This document shows, piece by piece, positions 1 through 8,900 of a DNA stretch of 27,803 bases. Position 1 is the first letter of the stretch. Each line of letters begins with the position of its first letter. The translations under genes and the position numbers were made by a program. Source of the DNA: an uncultured Eubacterium sp. (GTDB taxonomy: Bacteria > Bacillota > Clostridia > Lachnospirales > Lachnospiraceae); NCBI GenBank assembly GCA_910586445.1, contig CAJUHV010000052.1, positions 1 through 27,803 on the forward strand, given 5' to 3'. A model generated the notes under the pieces. That model was not told the origin of the DNA and did no database searches. It saw only the letters and a list, made by a program, of their open reading frames with translations.

Positions 1-115
1 TATCCTGATCAATTCTGATATTTAACAAATTTAATTCAGTCGGCAAAAAGGTCCAATATCTTCGATTTCGCTCTACATCAAAACTTTTATAAAATGTTCC
101 GCTTACTGTATGCAC
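1..115 (-). CDS. Partial unidentified ORF, 5' end only
   Basis: An open frame reads leftward off the window edge from a GTG at 113-115, giving 38 codons without a stop. An AGGAG box at 125-129 sits 9 bases before the GTG, and a promoter (-35 at 204-209, -10 at 182-187) with a dyad (143-183) lies upstream in the right orientation. The visible residues, including VERNRRYWTFLP, are not low complexity, but I do not recognise the family. A competing ATG at 122-124 lies in another frame and stops after 11 codons. The case for a real gene is its promoter and ribosome binding site, not homology. Confidence 0.4.
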   Translation of the reverse strand, partial: MHTVSGTFYKSFDVERNRRYWTFLPTELNLLNIRIDQD

Positions 116-142
116 TCTTCATAACTCCTATTTAAATAAACA

Positions 143-183
143 ATTTGCAATAAGCGTTTCAATCCATACGCTATATTGCAAAT
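143..183 (-). promoter_or_regulatory. Inverted repeat in leader, operator or attenuator candidate
   Basis: The arms ATTTGCAATAAGCG (143-156) and CGCTATATTGCAAAT (169-183) are inverted copies differing by one extra base, with 12 bases between them. The dyad begins at the -10 box of the leftward promoter and covers the presumed transcription start and leader, so a repressor operator or an RNA hairpin are both possible. Confidence 0.45.
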
Positions 184-209
184 TATATCACTTTTTTGAA
201 CTATATCAA
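182..209 (-). promoter_or_regulatory. Sigma-A type promoter, leftward
   Basis: Read on the minus strand, a TTGATA -35 box (204-209) is followed after 16 bases by a consensus TATAAT -10 box (182-187). It overlaps the stop codon of the truncated aldo/keto reductase and points at the partial ORF at the window edge. Confidence 0.55.
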
Positions 210-568
210 GTTATTCCATGTAAAACACAAAATTCAAAATATTCTACCCCGCATTTTTTAAGCTGTTCTTCGAATATAGCTTCGACCTTATCCATATTGG
301 AAAGGTCGTATCCCGGAAACTTTGTAGCCAGATAGTAGCTGTCACGCGGATATCTGCTTAATATGCGGCCCAGAACGGTCTCAGAATTACCTCCATGGTA
401 TCCCCAGGCAGTATCATAATAATTAATGCCGTGTTCCATTGCATATGCCGTCATTTCAGCCGTTTTTTCTTCGTCGATATCGGTATCATTTTTGCTGTTG
501 AGCGGAAGACGCATTGCGCCCAGTCCTAAGGCAGATAATTTAAGCCCTTGAAATTGTTTGTAAATCAT
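206..568 (-). pseudogene. Aldo/keto reductase, N-terminal fragment
   Basis: The frame encodes 120 residues beginning like an NADPH-dependent aldo/keto reductase of the larger oxidoreductase subgroup: an opening strand followed by LSALGLGAMRLP, then INYYDTAWGYHGG with the catalytic Asp and Tyr of the family, and LATKFPG with the conserved Lys. Family members are about 280-390 residues long, so this copy ends soon after beta strand 3 and lacks the catalytic His region and most of the cofactor site. The start has a good AGGAGG box seven bases upstream. The stop lies inside the promoter of the next leftward gene, suggesting a deletion joined a reductase head to foreign sequence. A functional protein is unlikely. 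Confidence 0.8.
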
Positions 569-792
569 TTTGTTCCTCCTTGACGCTTCTTCGTATTCAT
601 GTTTTTGCAGCTTGCTTTCATTTTTATTAAATTATATTTTATTCTCCATTATTCCAACGAATTCACACACACAGATTCGGTGAGGTACTGCCTGACAGCT
701 TATGTTAAATTATCCTGCTTTTATATTTTATCTTCTATTTTACCATATGTTTGTGCCATATCATAGCGGAATTGCAATATTGTGTTAAGTAC

Positions 793-899
793 CGCTGCGC
801 GGACTTTCTTTTGTCATATACGATAGAAAGCTCGCTGCACGGACTTTCTATTGTCATATACGATAGAAAGCTCGCTGCGCGGACTTTCTATCGTCATAC
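793..899. repeat. 40-bp tandem repeat, 2.7 copies, each with a hairpin
   Basis: Units begin at 793, 833 and 873 with an exact 40-base period; the third is cut off after 27 bases. Each starts CGCTGCRCGGACTTTCT. The two complete units carry arms CTTTCTATYGT and ACGATAGAAAG around a 5-base CATAT loop, so each can form an 11-bp stem, with a mismatch or wobble in some copies. The unit has no coding potential because 40 is not divisible by three. Confidence 0.85.
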
Positions 900-902
900 A
901 TA

Positions 903-941
903 AAGATGACTGATGCAGCTGCTGCCGTCATCAGTCATCTT
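903..941 (-). terminator. Hairpin downstream of the esterase gene
   Basis: A perfect 13-bp stem (AAGATGACTGATG at 903-915 with its complement at 929-941) encloses a 13-base loop. It lies 57 bases past the esterase stop codon. The T tract on the minus strand is short, so termination efficiency is uncertain, but position and stem strength fit a transcription end. Confidence 0.6.
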
Positions 942-997
942 ATAATATGATTTGGAATACTGTCTGAAATCAAAATCCTATTTATTTAAAAACGATT

Positions 998-2665
998 TTA
1001 TTTCTTTACAAGATCAGCCATCCACTGCCAAGCGCCTTCCTTATGATCATCGCAGACAGATTCATTATTGAAGAAATAAATCCAGGACCAGTGTCCCATA
1101 TAAGCATATGTGCTGCCGTCTTCTTTCTTAAATCTTCCAGTCGTGTCTAAGACCTGATCTGTCGTAGCCACATGAAGGTTTGTCGCGCCTAATTTCTTTA
1201 ATCTTTCGATGGTCGGCTGTTCGCAGGTTTTCGGGTCTACGACCGGGTCATCGTTTGAGTAGATAAAGTATAACGGCAGGTCTTTGATGCCTTTTAACTG
1301 CTGATCTGTAATTTGTGAATCAGCAAGTGCTTCGCAGATCAATACATATCCGTCATATTCATCCTTATACTTTAATGCCAGAACGAGTGACATATATCCG
1401 CCGTTGGAGCAGCCGGAGATCAGTACTTTTTCAGCACCTGTCTTCTTTACAGTATCTGCAATCAGCTCATGCAGTGATTCTGTATAGTAAGATGTACCGT
1501 CCGCCTGAATGCTGCCGTCTTTATAGTTGCCTTTTTTGCCGTCGTTGTCCATCCAGTAGGTCGGGCACTGCGGAGCAAGTACGTATGCGCCGTTCATCAT
1601 GCTCTGGAACTTTTCGCCTGACAGCTGGGCAGCTTCTGCGCCAAGCAGCACTACAGACGGATCTGTCTTTTCTGTACCGCCTTCTCCAAGGCCGTGCAGC
1701 CATACAACAAGTGTTTTTGTATCCTGAGCCGGTTTATAGAATGCATAATTATAATTGGTTCCATCTGTTGCCTTAAATGAATCAATCGTAAAGTCATCTG
1801 CACTTGTAGCCTTTGCCGTAGGTACTGTATTGATAGTCAGTGCAGATACCGTTTTGCCTGCAGATGTAAGTGCTGCACCATCTGCGAGCTTGATTGTCAG
1901 ATAATAAGGATCAGACCATGTATTTGTGTTTCCTACTACATCATATAAGAATGGAGATCCGTCATTTGGGCTGATGTATAATTCAACCGCTATATATTTA
2001 GAAGGCTCCTCTGCACGCCTGCCTTCTGCGTCACATAAATATGCATCTGTCACTTTACGGTCCAGCGTATCTTCTTTCGTTGCAAAAGTAGTCCAGTCAG
2101 TGGTCTGCTTTGTTTCCTGTACCGTAAAGTCTTTTGCCGAAACGCTGTCTACCGGCTGATCCAGGGAAAGAATCGCTTTGTCTACGCCGCAGCCCCAGTC
2201 ATCACCCTGGATATGTATCTGATAGGTGCCGTTTACCTTGGTGGATTTTGTCTCATCCGTATTATTCTCATCAGTCTTATTCTCATCAGATCCGCCGGAT
2301 TTCGGAAGTACTGTCACCTTACATTCCAGTGATTTTTTCTTATTCTTTGACGCAGCATTTTTCTTATATTTTACTACGCATTTAATCGTTGCGCCGCCTT
2401 CGGCATTTGCTGTTACAACACCTTTGCTGGAAACACCTGCTATATCAGCATGATCTGTACTCCATTTTGTGGATACGATCTTGCTGATGTTCGTTGTTTT
2501 TACTTTCAGCGTTTTTTTGGTTCCTGCTTCCATCGTCAGCGTTTTTTTGTTCAGCTTAATTGTGGCTTTTGAAGCTGCCGTCGATTTGACGCAGGCTGCC
2601 GCTGTAATCAGCAGTGCACAGGATAATGCAAATATGCCGGCCCGTTTTTTCACGTTTGTTACCAT
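998..2665 (-). CDS. Secreted esterase with bacterial Ig-like domain
   Basis: A 555-residue exported alpha/beta-hydrolase, probably cleaving ester decorations from plant or glycan substrates. A signal peptide with a hydrophobic core at 10-24 ends in AAAC, which could act as a lipobox with Cys25. Residues 34-121 resemble a BIG2 Ig-like domain, followed by an acidic Asn/Asp/Glu linker at 126-141. Residues 145-285 resemble the Ig-like N-terminal domain of EstA-type esterases. The hydrolase fold follows: HGLGEGG (324-330) as oxyanion loop, nucleophile Ser420 in GCSNGG, probable acid Asp473 in NDDPVV, and His525 in GHWSW. A strong AAAGGAGG box supports the start. It is the last gene of the leftward carbohydrate cluster, 51 bases after the GtrA-like gene. 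The substrate (acetyl, feruloyl or other ester) cannot be read from sequence. Confidence 0.85.
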   Translation of the reverse strand: MVTNVKKRAGIFALSCALLITAAACVKSTAASKATIKLNKKTLTMEAGTKKTLKVKTTNISKIVSTKWSTDHADIAGVSSKGVVTANAEGGATIKCVVKYKKNAASKNKKKSLECKVTVLPKSGGSDENKTDENNTDETKSTKVNGTYQIHIQGDDWGCGVDKAILSLDQPVDSVSAKDFTVQETKQTTDWTTFATKEDTLDRKVTDAYLCDAEGRRAEEPSKYIAVELYISPNDGSPFLYDVVGNTNTWSDPYYLTIKLADGAALTSAGKTVSALTINTVPTAKATSADDFTIDSFKATDGTNYNYAFYKPAQDTKTLVVWLHGLGEGGTEKTDPSVVLLGAEAAQLSGEKFQSMMNGAYVLAPQCPTYWMDNDGKKGNYKDGSIQADGTSYYTESLHELIADTVKKTGAEKVLISGCSNGGYMSLVLALKYKDEYDGYVLICEALADSQITDQQLKGIKDLPLYFIYSNDDPVVDPKTCEQPTIERLKKLGATNLHVATTDQVLDTTGRFKKEDGSTYAYMGHWSWIYFFNNESVCDDHKEGAWQWMADLVKK

Positions 2666-2716
2666 TTTCGTTTCCTCCTTTAATAATATTGTTTTGTTAT
2701 TTCTGCCATCCGGCGT

Positions 2717-3319
2717 TTATTTTGCTTCGCCTTCCGGGAATATGATCTTAAATACAAAGAAAAAGATGATCATGGATACGCCGCCGGTAATAAATGTCAC
2801 CAGAATATTGTATACAGCCGGAGCTACATAAGCAGAAGCGATCGGCATCCACAGATTATTAAATCCGTTACAGATCAGGGAAATCAGTACCCACGCAATA
2901 AAATACCACATTGCCTGATAGACCGGATTGCCATGGCTCTTAAAAGTGATATTTCTCTGGAGCGGGAAGTTAATGCACTGCGCTACAAAAGATCCTGTTT
3001 CATAGCTGATAAAATAACCAAGTCCGCCGCCGATCATAACCGCGCCTGAGGCATCGCGCAGTACGTTATAGCCAAGCAGGCTCCATGTAAATTCTACTCC
3101 AAACAGCTTTAACTCGAGCTGCGGCCACATGAATTCGGTTCCTGCCAGCCCTATACCTAAGATTCCCGGCATAAACGTAAAGAATAAATACTGCACAATC
3201 GTAACGCCCATGCTGAATACGAAGAAGTAAAAGATCTGATACACCCATTTTGCAAGCTCGGGGTGTTTATCTTCAAAGCCCTGCCATTTCGGCCCCCACC
3301 ATTCCTTAATTGCATTCAT
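2717..3319 (-). CDS. GtrA-like four-TM membrane protein
   Basis: A 200-residue integral membrane protein with about four hydrophobic segments, near residues 26-47, 80-115, 137-158 and 170-193. The stretch around VAQCINFPLQRNITF matches the GtrA family pattern in which an Asn-Phe pair precedes a short basic loop and an aromatic segment. GtrA proteins are thought to assist lipid-linked sugar transfer across the membrane in O-antigen, teichoic acid or arabinogalactan decoration. The start carries an AGGAGG box. It lies between the GH3 gene (30 bases upstream) and the esterase gene (51 bases downstream), so co-transcription is likely. The family call is moderate because the N-terminal half is unusual, with a long aromatic-rich loop around residues 60-75. 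Its role beside hydrolases is unknown. Confidence 0.65.
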   Translation of the reverse strand: MNAIKEWWGPKWQGFEDKHPELAKWVYQIFYFFVFSMGVTIVQYLFFTFMPGILGIGLAGTEFMWPQLELKLFGVEFTWSLLGYNVLRDASGAVMIGGGLGYFISYETGSFVAQCINFPLQRNITFKSHGNPVYQAMWYFIAWVLISLICNGFNNLWMPIASAYVAPAVYNILVTFITGGVSMIIFFFVFKIIFPEGEAK

Positions 3320-3349
3320 AAACTAATTCCTCCTGCTTCATTTATTTGC

Positions 3350-5776
3350 TTATTTCATATTATTTGCTTTTTTCATGACTTTGCGCTGCTTGAAAAAGCC
3401 TGATATAATCTGCCCCAGTCCTGAGAAGAAATGTCCGTTTGCAGCTTTTACAATTCCTTCTACCATATACTGGCTGCACATGCCGCCTGCCATTTTTCCT
3501 ATGCCTCTAAACGGCATATTGTAGATAAACATTATATTCAGATCAGGCTTGCCCTGTTTAATGCTCTTGTTCAGCATATTTGTTAAGATCTTATATACAA
3601 GCCGGCAGACAGCGCCTTTTGCATAATACATCTGGCAGATCGCATCGTTGATGTCCAGACTGCCGCTCCAGTGTCCATTTGGTATTTCATGTCCTAACAG
3701 CTCTTTAAACTCCTCATCAGATACATGCAGGATATTACCGGAGGCGTAGGACGGCAGTTTTGACAGGTCCGCAGGAACCGCAGCATTTGTGCCGGTTACG
3801 GCAACCGTCTGTGTCAGCTTGATATCTGCACAGCTGGCCCCGATCTGGATTTCATATTCTCCGCCGTCTATTTCATATTTATTTGTTTTCGCATTAAAAT
3901 ACCGGAAAGCCATATCATCCAGTGAAATTGTGACTTCTTTTGATTCTCCGGCCTCTAAAAATACTTTCGCAAAGCCTTTTAATTCTTTTGCCGGACGGTA
4001 TACACTTCCTTTTTTTGCACTGATATAAAGCTGCGCGACTTCGGCACCGCTTCTGGAACCGGTATTTTTAATTGTAAAAACAGCTTTTTTATCATCTGCT
4101 TTCAGATCACTGTATGCAAATGTAGTATAAGAAAGTCCGAATCCAAACGGAAACAGTACCTGTTTTTGAACTGTTTCAAAATAACGGTATCCGACATACA
4201 GTCCCTCCCTGTATTCTGCATTCCGCTCTTTGGAAGGGAAATACGGGGCAGACGGTACGTCTTCATACCTGAGCGGGTATGTCTCATTGAGCTTGCCGGA
4301 AGGATTGACCTTGCCGGTAATCGCATTGAGCATGGCAGAAGCACCTGCCTGCCCGCTTAGATAACCATGTATGACCGCTTCACAGTGATTGATCCAAGGC
4401 ATTTCTACAGAAGAACCAGCAGACATAACCGCAACCACATGCGGATTAACTTTGGCAATTTTTTCCAACAGCTGGATCTGGCTTGCCGGCATTTTCATGT
4501 TTGCACGGTCTAAGCCTTCTGATTCGGATATTTCATCAAGCCCGATATACAATAATACGACATCTGCATTTTTAGCCAGTGCCACTGCTTCGGATTCCAA
4601 TGCCGCATCTGCAGGGCCTGTTCGATGATAGCCTGCTGCAAATCCGGCCATCTGAACCGGATAGCTCTCGATTACCTCCAGCGTGGATTCCAGCCGGGTC
4701 GGATTTACCACTGAAGAACCTGCACCCTGATAGCGAGGCGTTTTGGCAAAATCACCGATGACTGCGACTTTTGTGCCTTCCTTTAACGGGAGTATGGAAT
4801 TATCATTTTTCAGCAGCACAATACTCTGCTCGGCTGCTTTTCTCGCCATCTTATGATGTGCTTTTGTATCAAACGGTTTCCCTTTTGCCTGATCGACCGC
4901 TTTACGTGCCGGAAGTATTGCATACAGCAGCTCTTCCACGCGCTGGTCTATCATTTTTTCCGAGATCTTTCCATCCTGCACAGCCTGAATCAATTCTTCG
5001 TCAGAATCGCCGCCCGTTGTAGGCATTTCCAGATGTGAGCCTGCTGCAACGCCCTGTACATGGTCATTCGAAGCGCCCCAGTCGGATACGACAAAGCCGT
5101 CAAATCCCCATTCGTCCCGCAGGATCTCCTGCAGCAGATGATGATTTTCATTTGCATATACACCATTGATACGGTTGTAGGAGGACATGATCGATTTTGG
5201 AGAAGCTTCTCGTACTGCGATTTCAAATCCGGTCAGATAAATTTCGCGCAGTGTACGTTCATCCATAACTGAATCGCTTGCCATACGCCTGAGTTCCTGA
5301 GAGTTGGCTGCAAAATGCTTCGGGCATGCACTGACACCTTTGGACTGGATACCCCGTACATATCCGGCTGCCATTTTGCCTGCCAGATAAGGGTCTTCAC
5401 TGAAATATTCAAAGTTTCTGCCGCACAGCGGGCTTCTTTTGATATTTAAGCCTGGGCCGAGCAGAACACATACATCCTGAGAGGCAGCTTCTGCGCCCAG
5501 ATGAGCGCCAATTTCTTCACCTAATGCAGTATCCCAGCTGTTCGCAATTGTTGCTGCTGTCGGATAGCAGGTTGCAGGTACACTTTTATTTAATCCTAAC
5601 TGGTCACTGGCACCTTCCTGTTTACGGACACCGTGAGGCCCGTCAGATAATGTGACATTCGGAATGCCCACACGCTCTACAGATCGTGTCTGCCAGAAAT
5701 CTTTTCCAGACAGCATATAGCATTTCTCAGGCAGGGACATTTTTTCTACAATTTTTTTAATCTCTTTTTTATCCAA
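3350..5776 (-). CDS. Cytoplasmic GH3 beta-glucosidase
   Basis: A family 3 glycoside hydrolase of 808 residues from the start chosen here. The order is the usual one: TIM-barrel domain, alpha/beta sandwich, fibronectin-III-like domain, then about 120 further residues seen in many Firmicute GH3 enzymes. The nucleophile is the Asp of VVSDWGAS (residue 232), KHFAANSQE lies in the substrate pocket, and ESEGLDR (from 418) is the usual acid/base motif. There is no signal peptide, so it should act on imported beta-glucosides. The frame opens at an ATG at 5815, but that codon has no ribosome binding site, whereas a TTG at 5776 follows AAGGAG by 8 bases, so I prefer the TTG. It lies downstream of the permuted GH3 gene, with a hairpin between them. 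Beta-xylosidase activity cannot be excluded. Confidence 0.88.
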   Translation of the reverse strand: MDKKEIKKIVEKMSLPEKCYMLSGKDFWQTRSVERVGIPNVTLSDGPHGVRKQEGASDQLGLNKSVPATCYPTAATIANSWDTALGEEIGAHLGAEAASQDVCVLLGPGLNIKRSPLCGRNFEYFSEDPYLAGKMAAGYVRGIQSKGVSACPKHFAANSQELRRMASDSVMDERTLREIYLTGFEIAVREASPKSIMSSYNRINGVYANENHHLLQEILRDEWGFDGFVVSDWGASNDHVQGVAAGSHLEMPTTGGDSDEELIQAVQDGKISEKMIDQRVEELLYAILPARKAVDQAKGKPFDTKAHHKMARKAAEQSIVLLKNDNSILPLKEGTKVAVIGDFAKTPRYQGAGSSVVNPTRLESTLEVIESYPVQMAGFAAGYHRTGPADAALESEAVALAKNADVVLLYIGLDEISESEGLDRANMKMPASQIQLLEKIAKVNPHVVAVMSAGSSVEMPWINHCEAVIHGYLSGQAGASAMLNAITGKVNPSGKLNETYPLRYEDVPSAPYFPSKERNAEYREGLYVGYRYFETVQKQVLFPFGFGLSYTTFAYSDLKADDKKAVFTIKNTGSRSGAEVAQLYISAKKGSVYRPAKELKGFAKVFLEAGESKEVTISLDDMAFRYFNAKTNKYEIDGGEYEIQIGASCADIKLTQTVAVTGTNAAVPADLSKLPSYASGNILHVSDEEFKELLGHEIPNGHWSGSLDINDAICQMYYAKGAVCRLVYKILTNMLNKSIKQGKPDLNIMFIYNMPFRGIGKMAGGMCSQYMVEGIVKAANGHFFSGLGQIISGFFKQRKVMKKANNMK

Positions 5777-5854
5777 AACTGATTCTCCTTTTTTATATAA
5801 TGGCTTGAGTGACATTGCCTGTCGAAAGTATATCTGAGTATGTTTGTATTTTAG

Positions 5855-5893
5855 AAATGTAACAGCCCAACCGGCGGCTGAACTGTTACATTT
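5855..5893 (-). terminator. Hairpin between the two GH3 genes
   Basis: Arms AAATGTAACAG (5855-5865) and CTGTTACATTT (5883-5893) pair perfectly over 11 bp, and inner CC/GG bases can extend the stem. It lies 45 bases past the stop of the permuted GH3 gene. The best T tract follows on the plus strand, while the minus strand shows only a weak one. It may therefore be a partial terminator or a processing site that sets the ratio of the two GH3 transcripts. Confidence 0.55.
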
Positions 5894-5938
5894 TGATTGT
5901 TTTATTTAATTGTCATATAATTAAGTTCCACTGCTTTA

Positions 5939-8900
5939 TTAAGCATTCTTTTTCTTTTTCAAATATCTGATGATTAAGATTGCTTCAATCGCAATAATAA
6001 GCAGTGCTACAATTACATCTACGGTGACAAAAATCTTTGTCATGTTCGTCATGCCGCCTACAGGATTTCCATCTGCATAGTATCCGCTGTTTGCAACCGT
6101 ATAAAGAATATTTTTGCTTGCCTGGCGCATTGCCTTTACTGCGGTTGCGCTCTGATCAGCGAGGACATTTGACTGTGCCCTGCCGTAGCCGAGCATAAGG
6201 TCATTACCGTTACGGATGCTGCTGTCAGTAACCATGTAGCCGTAAGAACCATTGTAATCCGACTCAACGAGTCCGACAAATCCCCATTCATCACGCAGCA
6301 CATTATTCAGCAGGTGGCTGTTTGCACAGCTAGGAATCGTTCCAATCCAGTTAAAAGATGACATAACCGCACGGCATGTGCCGGTAAAATCTTTTACCGC
6401 AATTTCAAACGGCTTTAAGTAAATCTCACGGATTGCCTGCTCGGAAGAAAATGTAAGGAGTACAGAGATACGGTTAATCTCCTGATCATTTAATGCAAAG
6501 TGTTTAATATATGCATAAACACCTTTTTCAGCAGCGCCGTTTACCTGATTTGCAGCTAAATGGCCGCCTAGTACGCCGTCTTCTGAATAATATTCAAAGT
6601 TACGTCCTGCAAAAGCGGAACGGTGTGTGTTCATAGCAGGGCCGTACCAGCCGTAGTTATTCGCATCTGCATATTCCTGTCCCATGGACTGGCCGATTTC
6701 ATATGCAAGCTGTTTATTCCAAGTCTGAGCCATAAGCACTTCTGACGGATATGCAGAGCCTACGGCACCAGTGATAAAGTTGTTCAGTCCGGCAGGGCCG
6801 TCACAGTCTGATGTTGCGATCTTGCCTACCGAATCTACTGCTGCCGTCTGCCATCCGCCGACATTAATCAGAGTAGTCATTTCTTCAAAGCTTAACTGGT
6901 CAAGCAGGCTGTCCCACTTCTCATCATTGTAATCAAGTCCTACCATATCATACAGCTCGACACCGTTATCTGCTCCCATAGTCGGCATCTCGTCAGAGTC
7001 ATTGTTGTATTTTGTGCCGTCATAGCTGCAGAATACGTATTCTTCTACACCTGCACGTACCTCATCAGACATTTCATACTGTTTATCTGTCGGAGCTGCA
7101 CATGCTTTTTCATAGTTTGCAAACGAATCTTTTCTGGAAAGCTGTTCGAAATCTCCACGTGCATAATCTTCAAACTGGTTTGTAGCCGTTACAAAATCAC
7201 TTTCACGTTTATTTGCACTGTAATCAATATCATCATCGACCTTAAACGTTTCCTCTGCAACAACGGTATGGGAATCCGAACGCAGCGAAATCGTATACTC
7301 GCCGGCTTCTAATATATAGCCGCCGCCTGATATTTTAATGCCTTCTGAATCATAGGATGCCATATCTTCCTTTGGAATTTCAAAAGAAATGGTTCCTGTT
7401 GCCCCTGGCTCTAATAAATCTGTCTTTCCAAATTCAATCAGGTTGACAGAAGCTTTTTCAATGCCTCCATTATTATAAGGCGGTGTAAAATAAATCTCTG
7501 CTACATCTTTACCGGCTACGTCTCCGGTATTTGTTACTTCTACATCAAAAGATATGGAATCGCCGTTGTCTTTAAAGTTTTTAATCGACTTATCAAAAGT
7601 TGTATAGCTCAAACCATATCCAAACGGATACTGAATGTGATCCTCATATTTGAGGAAACCTTCATCTGCTGCGGTCTCGTAGAATTTATATCCTACGTAA
7701 ATGCCTTCTACATAATTTACAAAAGAAAGATTACCGATTGCCGCTTCGTCTGCTGCAGTAATCTGGTCATTTAAATCTTTTACATTTGCATAAGAATGGT
7801 TGCCGATATTGTTGATGTAAGGCGTATTGAATAAATCTTTTACATAAGTATCCACTGTTTTTCCAGATGGATTGACAGTTCCGTTTATAACCTCGCCAAG
7901 AGCGGCAAAGCCTGTGATACCAGTACCAGGTGCCAGAATTACAGCGCCGATCTGATCATATTCATCCACCCAGCTTAATTCCATTGGGTTATTTGCATTG
8001 ATCACAACAACGACTTTGTCAAACTCCGAACAAACTTTATCTACCAGGTCTTCTTCTGTCCTGGACAGTTCCAGATAAGATTCGCCTTCTTCAAAATCAT
8101 CGTAAGATCCATTGTTTGTATAAGATGAATTCATGTAAGTAAAGTTCTTTGGAATGCTCGCTACCTGTTCTGCAATATTGTATGTACCTTTGATTACTGC
8201 ATTCATATCCGTAGGCAGGTCAGCATTTTCTCCGCCGGAACGTCCGATCACAATCACTGCCGTATCAGAAAATGATTTTGCCTCATCCATAATAGTATCT
8301 GTATAAGCATCTACAGTCGGTTCCGGCAGTGTCCAGTCCTGTGCGTTCATGCTGATTACCGGACGGTCTGCGCGATATTCTGTATACATATCTGTCAAAG
8401 TTTTATTTGTTTCATAGCCCGCATCCTGCAGTGACTGAAGAATGCCTGTAGCTGTTGAAGAATCTGAAGCTCCAGAACCAGTTCCGCCTAAGATCGGATT
8501 GGTAGAATCCCATCCAAATACATTAAGTGCCTTTGTCTCTGAAGCAAGCGGCAGCAGGCCGTTATTTTTTACGAGAACAAGCCCTTCCTGTCCGACTTTC
8601 TTTACGGTCTCTTTACTCTGGGCAACCGTCTCTTCTGAGAGATCTGCCTTAGAAGCATTTAAAAATCCTGATACATTACTGTACATCGGGCCGTAGCAGA
8701 TCATGTTCACAACTATTGTTATAGCTGCCACAAATGCAAGTACAGCCTGCCAGCGGACAATGTGTTTCAGCCCCTTTTTCACCTTCACCGCCAGCACCAG
8801 CACGACGATCATTGCAATCAGTGCCGCAAGAATAAAATACACATATCCGCTCAATGATGTTAGATACATTTGAAAATCTGCTTCACTGACGCCCAGGCCA

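Larger units (their letters stand above)
569..997. other. Non-coding spacer between esterase and reductase fragment
   Basis: No convincing gene lies here. The left half (569-792) is AT-rich leader upstream of the reductase fragment with no promoter I can place confidently. The right half holds the 40-bp tandem repeats and the hairpin downstream of the esterase gene, listed separately. Confidence 0.6.

Noticed and set aside
793..899. Small peptide repeat gene
   Set aside because: The 40-base period shifts frame in each unit, and no start with a ribosome binding site is present.
1315..1776. Plus-strand 153-codon frame inside the esterase gene
   Set aside because: It is antisense to a well-supported esterase with an intact catalytic triad and has no promoter or ribosome binding site.
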